From: Scolanthus callimorphus
Taxonomy: Eukaryota; Cnidaria; Anthozoa; Actiniaria; Edwardsiidae
Length of the DNA: 64,000 nt
Assembly: GCA_033964015.1 (NCBI GenBank)
Contig: CM066917.1
Coordinates: 27,249,951 to 27,313,950, forward strand
Reading direction: 5' to 3'
A model generated the notes under the pieces. The model saw nothing but the letters and a program-made list of their open reading frames with translations, did not search any database and was not told where the DNA came from. The position numbers and the translations under genes are program-made. Below, one piece after another: positions 58,559 through 64,000 of this stretch. Numbering within the stretch: the first letter of the stretch is position 1; each line of letters begins with the position of its first letter.

Positions 58559-58754
58559 TTAGGGGTAGACCATTTGACTTTTGAGGGGGAGTGGGGTGGA
58601 ACTTTTGTTCAGTGCACGATTTTTTATATCTCTGTTATGAAGGGAGAATGTTTTTGCAATAAGAAAGAATGGTTTTTGTCACCATTTTGCTGTGTAGGAT
58701 TTTTGTAAAACGTCCAACCCCCTCCCCCGCAAGAGTGAAATGGTCGGCCCCTTA
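58559..58754. mobile_element. MITE with TTAGGGGTAGACCATTTGAC ends
   Basis: TAGGGGTAGACCATTTGAC at the left is mirrored by GTGAAATGGTCGGCCCCTTA at the right, with GAGGGGGAG/CTCCCCC inside. Confidence 0.65.
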
Positions 58755-58904
58755 GTTTTGCTCTGAAGTGCGATTAAAGAGCATGTGTCAGCCGCCATTT
58801 TGACAGCATAGCAACATCCCACTCGGAGAAAGTGCATCCATTTCCATCGGCTGATTTAGAGAATATAGAGCAATATTCTCAATTGAATTTGGTAAATCAA
58901 ATCT

Positions 58905-58990
58905 GAAACTTTGTTTTTAGATGTTTATTAAGAGATTTCTACACGTAATTCGTCTTCTAATATCGAACGAAAACAAAAACAAAGGAGGGG
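58905..58990. repeat. Dispersed repeat, copy B
   Basis: Partner of 855-950, sharing GAGATTTCTACAC, TATCGAACGAAAAC and AAAGGAG in the same order and orientation. Confidence 0.55.
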
Positions 58991-59239
58991 GTTGTTTACC
59001 CTTGGCGTGAAATAACGGACTGGCGCATGTATAATTACTTTCAAATTCAGGTTTAACAGGCCAAAATAATAATTAAAAAACTTACAGTGGGAATTACGGC
59101 CCAAAGTTTAGGTTTTGGTTATACAGCTAATTCTATAAACGTTGCTTTAGGATTTGATCGTTGAAGAGCGGAGTACAATGGGATTCTTTGCTTGAGTGAC
59201 ATGAGACAATGACACTCGACAATCAAAGACCAATACCAA

Positions 59240-61420
59240 GCAACCTTTTTTGAAATGGGTGTAATCGCAGGCCAAAATATTCCTGTATCAGTTCTGGGAC
59301 ATTTTTCTACTTTACGAATTTTTACGGCAGGGCTATTTTGGGCTATTTTCTTTGTGTGTGTGCAGATGTTATTATGGCTGGCCACATTTCTGGATTAGTT
59401 TTGGGACGTTTGTCAATCTAAATATTTATGGCAGCCCTTTCCGTAGCAGTTATGAAATATTTTCCCTACTCAGTTGAAATGATCGTGGCAGGCCAAAATT
59501 CATGTGCCAGTTTTAGGACATTATTCTCCTTTACAGATATTTTAATGGAGGGCCAAAACTTTTGTGGCGGTTTTGGGACATTTTCTCCATTTTTTGAAAA
59601 TATTATATATATAATGGGAGGCCAAACTTTGAGTAGGATTAGGGGTCAGTTTTCCCCTTTGCAAATCTCTTTATTGTAGGCCAAAATGTCTGTACCAGTT
59701 TTAGGACATTAGCAAATATTATAAGGCGGGCCAAGATTTGGGATACTTTGCTCCTTGAGAAAATTATAATGCCAGCCCAAATTTTCCGTAGAGTTATAAC
59801 AGGGATCCCACGGGTCCTTGAAAACCTGGAAAGTCATGGATTTTAGAAATGTCCTTTTCCAGGCCTGGAAAGTCCTGAAATTTTTACAAAAGCCCATCAA
59901 AGTCATTAAAAGTCATGGAAATATTTTCCTGAAGAAATATTTACAAGATGGTGGGTGTGTTTCTTGTAAAATTTTGAACTAAAGGATACTCATGTTGATC
60001 ATATCGTGCACAAAAACCCGCATTTTTCATTGTGAAAGGTCATTAAATTTTTCGAAACGCCCTTGAAAAGGTCCTTAATAGTCCTGGAATTTTGAAAGCT
60101 GGAAAACGTGGGACCCTGTATAAGATTGGTTTCTGCTTTGTAAATATTATAATAGCACGCCAAAATTTCTGTACCAATCTTTAGTTCTCTCCTTTGTGAA
60201 TATTATAATGGAAGGTCAAATTTTTGATAGCAGTTATGAGAGTTTTCTCTTTTGTAAATGTTATAATGGTAGGCCAAACTTTATATGGCAGTTTTGGACA
60301 TTTTCTTTATTTTTTAAATATTATTTGTCATTGCCTGAAGGCCAAAATTTTTAGTAGAAGTTTTGAGACTTTTTCCCCTTGCAAATATTATAATGGTGTG
60401 CCCAAATTTCTGTACAAATGTAGTGTACCAATTTAGTTTTCTCTTTTGTAAATATTATAATGGTAGGCCAAATTTCTGTACCAATGTAGTTTTCTCCTTT
60501 TAAATATTTCTTTATATTTAAAAAAAATATTATTTAAAATGGATGAAGGCCAAATTTTTAGGAGCAGTTTTGAGACATTTCCCCCCTTGCAAATATTATA
60601 ATGGCACGCCCAAATTCTCTACCAATGTAGTTCTTTCCTTTGTTAATATTATAATGGTAGGCCAAACTTTATATGACAGTTTTTGGACATTTTCTATATT
60701 TAAAAAATATTATTTATAATGGACGAAGGCCAACATTTTAGTAGCAGTTTTGAGACATTTCCCCCTTACAAATATTATAATGGCACAACCAAATGTCTGT
60801 ACGAATTTAGTTTTCTCTTTTGTAAATATTATAATGGTAGGCCAAATTTCTGTACCAATGTAGTTTTCTCCTTTTAAATATTATAATGGTAGACCAAATT
60901 TTATACAACCAAATGTCTGTACGATTTAGTTTTCTCTTTTGTAAATATTATAATGGCACGCCCAAATGTCTGTACCAATTTAGCTTTCTCCTTTGTAACT
61001 ATTATAATGGCACGCAAATTTCTGTACCAATGTAGTTTTCTCTTTTGTAAATATTATAATGGTAGGCCAAATTTCTGAACCAATGTAGTTTTCTCCTTTT
61101 AGATATTATAATGGTAGGCCAAACTTTATATGGCAGTTTTTTAGACATTTTCTTTATTGTATTATTTACAATGGGACGGAGGCCAAACTTTCAGTAGCAG
61201 TTTTGAGACATTTTCTCCATTGCAAATATTTTAATGGCAAGCCAAATCGTCTGCACTAACTTTGGGGCATTTATCTCCTTTGTAAATATTATGATTGCAG
61301 GCCCAAATTTCTGTTCGGGATTTGGCGCAATTTTTGTTGAGAATATTATAAATGCAAACCAAAATTCCTGTTCCAGCTTTAACATGTTTCTCCTTAGCAA
61401 ATATTATAGATTTGGGTAAT
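59240..61420. repeat. AT-rich degenerate minisatellite, ~58-bp unit
   Basis: More than 25 diverged units built on TTTGTAAATATTATAATGG, AGGCCAAA, TTCTGTACCA and TTTTCTCC. Units in 60400-61120 are most alike; the edges are more diverged, as expected for turnover at the centre. Interrupted by an insertion at 59810-60119. Confidence 0.85.
59810..60119. mobile_element. ACAGGGATCCCACG element, copy 2, inside the minisatellite
   Basis: Ends ACAGGGATCCCACG and CGTGGGACCCTGT are inverted repeats. The interior matches 56426-56963 without its AT-rich expansion. ATA lies next to both ends. Confidence 0.75.
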
Positions 61421-62042
61421 AGATTTGGGGCATTTTTCTTTTAACACGTGCGTGCAAAAATGGCGGGAATTTGGGTGCAAAGTCTTGAGCCAATCAGAAA
61501 CGTGTGACCTACAGACAGACCGATTTTGTGAGTATAGATTGCTCTCTTCAATTTCATTTTGTAGAAGTTTTCCTTCGCCGATTATTCTGAACACAGATGT
61601 TAAAAATATCGATAGCGATAAACCGGTGACGTTTGGTGGTTAAAGGGACACTCGCACGCTTAATTTTTGTACAACCTGTCAAAAAATGAGTCTAATTCTA
61701 ATCACCAAAAATACATCTAAGGCCTAGGGCATACGTTGAATTCAAGTCGCATTGATTTCATTATTTTCAAAAACTACCGACTCATTATACTTTCAAATAA
61801 CAAATTATCTATTGTTTTAAATGTATTCGACGCGACTTTAAGGAGGCTGCCTACAATTTTTTCTGCCCTCGACCACCAAACTTTGTTTGCCTGCCGTTCA
61901 AGTACACAAACTTGTACCGGTCTGAGCTTTCATATGTTTACCCTGGAGGGTTTGAGCTTTATTGTAATGTGTATTTTGTTGTGATCGGAGTTGCTATAGC
62001 AACGTAATAACCACACCCTTGTTTATTATTAGGGGCCAGTAG

Positions 62043-63523
62043 AAGCGTTGCTCGACCTAAACTTTTAAAATGACACCCCTCGCACTAATCCCTGAGTAGC
62101 AGACAGTACTCCCAGCAAGTTTGGATAGAATTCATTGGGCCGATTTTATGTTATTCGAGAGGACTTTTTAAGGCTCCAAAATGTCAAAATTATTATGCCG
62201 CGATGGTTTCCTGTAAAAAAAAAAATGGCTGATATTTGCGTAATTAGAAGATCCTTGCCGCACGAATTATCTACAAACCCAATTCAATATGTCAGCCAAA
62301 TTTCCCTTCTTTGAATCCTTTCGATTTTGTTTGGCATGTGTTCAAGTATCGACAAGTAAACTGCAAAAGTTGAGAAATTTTAGCCAGAATTCTAAATCTT
62401 GCGTTTTTCTCACCTGACAAAAATCCCATATGTTAATTCTTTTGCAACTTCCGTAAATTATTATTGAATATATACCAAAGATAACACCAAAGTCTTGAGT
62501 TCATTGAAGTATTTTAAGGCACCGAGAAAAAAATCCAAACTTCATTACTCTTTCGGTTTGCTTGTCCCGGTTTTTCATTGTACTGTGTTTTCGCCTGTTG
62601 TAGCTTTCATGTAGATTTTTCCTGTAGCGAACGACATTCCAGCGTGTTGTAGTTTTTGCGGCCATAGAATGCGCATTTATTTGGCTCTCAAAGCGTAGCA
62701 AACAAGGTCACGCAATGAACAATACCAAAACATAGAATTTCATTTTTCGCACCATAGTGGTATATTTCATTTCAGATGTCTGATAACATTCAGTAGAAAC
62801 ATTCTGTTAAACTCAAAATATATATGACCAGATGCAACGTCTTTACAGCTTTGCTTCTTAGAAGCGTGACAGCGTACTGTGTGGAGAATTCACTGAGCCG
62901 TAGAAGCAGCGGTCGATTCCCATGTTGGAATGTTGCTCGCTTTAGGGAAAACCGACATTGAAAGCTATAACAGGCAAAAACAAAGTACAATGACAAAAAC
63001 CGGGTCAAGCAAACCGAAAGAGTAATGAAGTTTGGATTTTTTTCTCGGTGCCTTAAAATACTTCAATGAACTCAAGACTTTGGTGTTATCTTTGGTATAT
63101 ATTCAATAATAATTTACGGAAGTTGCAAAAGAATTAACATATGGGATTTTTATCAGGTGTGAAAAACGCAAGATTTAGAATTTTGGCTAAAATTTCTCAA
63201 CTTTTGCAGTTTACTTGTCGATACTTGAACACATGCCAAACAAAATCGAAAGGATTCAAAGAAGGGAAATTTGGCTGACATATTGCATTGGGTTTGTAGA
63301 TAATTCGGGCGGCAAGGATCTTCTAATTACGCAAATATCAGCCATTTTTTTACAGGAAACCTTCGCGGCATAATAATTTTGACATTTTGGAGCCTTAAAA
63401 AGTCTTCTCGAATAACATAAAATCGGCCCAATGAATTCTATTCAAACTTGCTGGGAGTACTGTCTGCTACTCAGGGATTAGTGCGAGGGGTGTCATTTTA
63501 AAAGTTTAGGTCGAGCAACGCTT
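62043..63523. mobile_element. 1.5-kb element with ~540-bp inverted arms
   Basis: Left arm (62043 to ~62585) starts AAGCGTTGCTCGACC and is mirrored by the right arm (~62990 to 63523) at an estimated 97% identity. TAG flanks both ends (62040-62042, 63524-63526). The ~400-bp centre has no transposase. Probably a non-autonomous long-TIR DNA transposon. Confidence 0.85.
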
Positions 63524-63526
63524 TAG

Positions 63527-64000
63527 TCTAGTCGCCAGAGGGGGTTCACGTGCACCCCCGGAACATTTATGGGGACATATATTTTTAGAACCCTTAGGGT
63601 GTCTAGAATCTGGTTTGAGGTGTCCCCTGCCCGAAAAAGTGTCCCACGGCCACTTTTTGGGCCGATTTTTGTTTTTTAATTATATTCTTTTGTTATCTAA
63701 TGATATTCAATGAGGCAATTTTATAGACTGTAGCACTGTTCGGAAAAGCATTCCACTCTTACCACTTATGCCATTACAGTGTCATAATAGACTGAACACA
63801 TATGTACAATTTACATGCCCATTTTATACATGTTTTGTTCATAACTGATAGATATTTTCTAAGACTGTCAGCCTTTGTATTTCTATTAGGAATACCAAAA
63901 CGATATGCGTATGTGACGGGAAAAGGCTGAGACAGCATTTTAACTAGTCTACATGTGATCAGAGTATTCCCAAGATCGTAAAAGTATAGTTTTAGAATTT
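63527..64000. other. Right edge of window, no feature seen
   Basis: Unique-looking AT-rich DNA. A CCCCCGGAAC stretch near 63555 and scattered open frames show no recognisable gene. Confidence 0.4.

Noticed and set aside
1..64000. tRNA, rRNA or snoRNA genes
   Set aside because: No cloverleaf with A/B boxes, rRNA core or clear C/D-box pair was recognised by eye. Intronic snoRNAs in DDX27 cannot be excluded without a covariance-model search.

Overview
This is a window of nuclear DNA from an animal. Genes are split by GT-AG introns, intergenic and intronic DNA is packed with short inverted-repeat transposons and minisatellites, and a BEL/Pao LTR retrotransposon sits in an intron. The gene set (a HOIL-1/SHARPIN-like RBR ligase, DDX27, a TMEM229-like membrane protein, a multi-exon DUF445 protein) and the repeat style suggest an invertebrate, most likely an anthozoan cnidarian such as a coral or sea anemone. 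That placement is an inference from gene and repeat character only.

Layout. (1) 2.9-14.4 kb, minus strand: ten coding exons of a linear-ubiquitin-type RBR E3 ligase. I assembled them exon by exon with consistent splice phases. The order is an EVH1/PH-like domain, a LUBAC-tethering-like helix region, a UBL, an NZF zinc finger, then RING1-IBR-RING2. The last exon, with the final RING2 zinc ligands, is not in the window. (2) 14.42-14.85 kb: a 430-bp head-to-head spacer that is probably a bidirectional promoter. (3) 14.85-39.93 kb, plus strand: DDX27, a nucleolar DEAD-box helicase of ribosome biogenesis, in 22 coding exons with a poly(A) signal at 40015. Two exons each lack one base in an A-rich tract. 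(4) 31.65-37.46 kb: a BEL/Pao element inside DDX27 intron 20, with near-identical LTRs and a 5-bp target duplication. (5) 41.1-41.65 kb, minus: a single-exon TMEM229-like gene. (6) 42.75-51.69 kb, plus: a 10-exon DUF445 membrane protein whose first intron carries a 1.35-kb head-to-head inverted minisatellite. (7) 51.7-64 kb: no gene recognised. It holds MITEs, a ~2.2-kb AT-rich degenerate minisatellite invaded by another element, and a 1.5-kb long-inverted-repeat element.

The genes are ordinary host genes and do not form one pathway. DDX27 acts in rRNA maturation and the RBR ligase in ubiquitin signalling; they appear to share a promoter. The most notable biology is the single polypeptide combining SHARPIN-like and HOIL-1-like parts, and the DUF445 gene. 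The most notable technical signal is that all six reading-frame breaks in otherwise intact coding DNA are one base short, and all three LTR-LTR differences are homopolymer lengths. That points to systematic assembly indels rather than gene decay.
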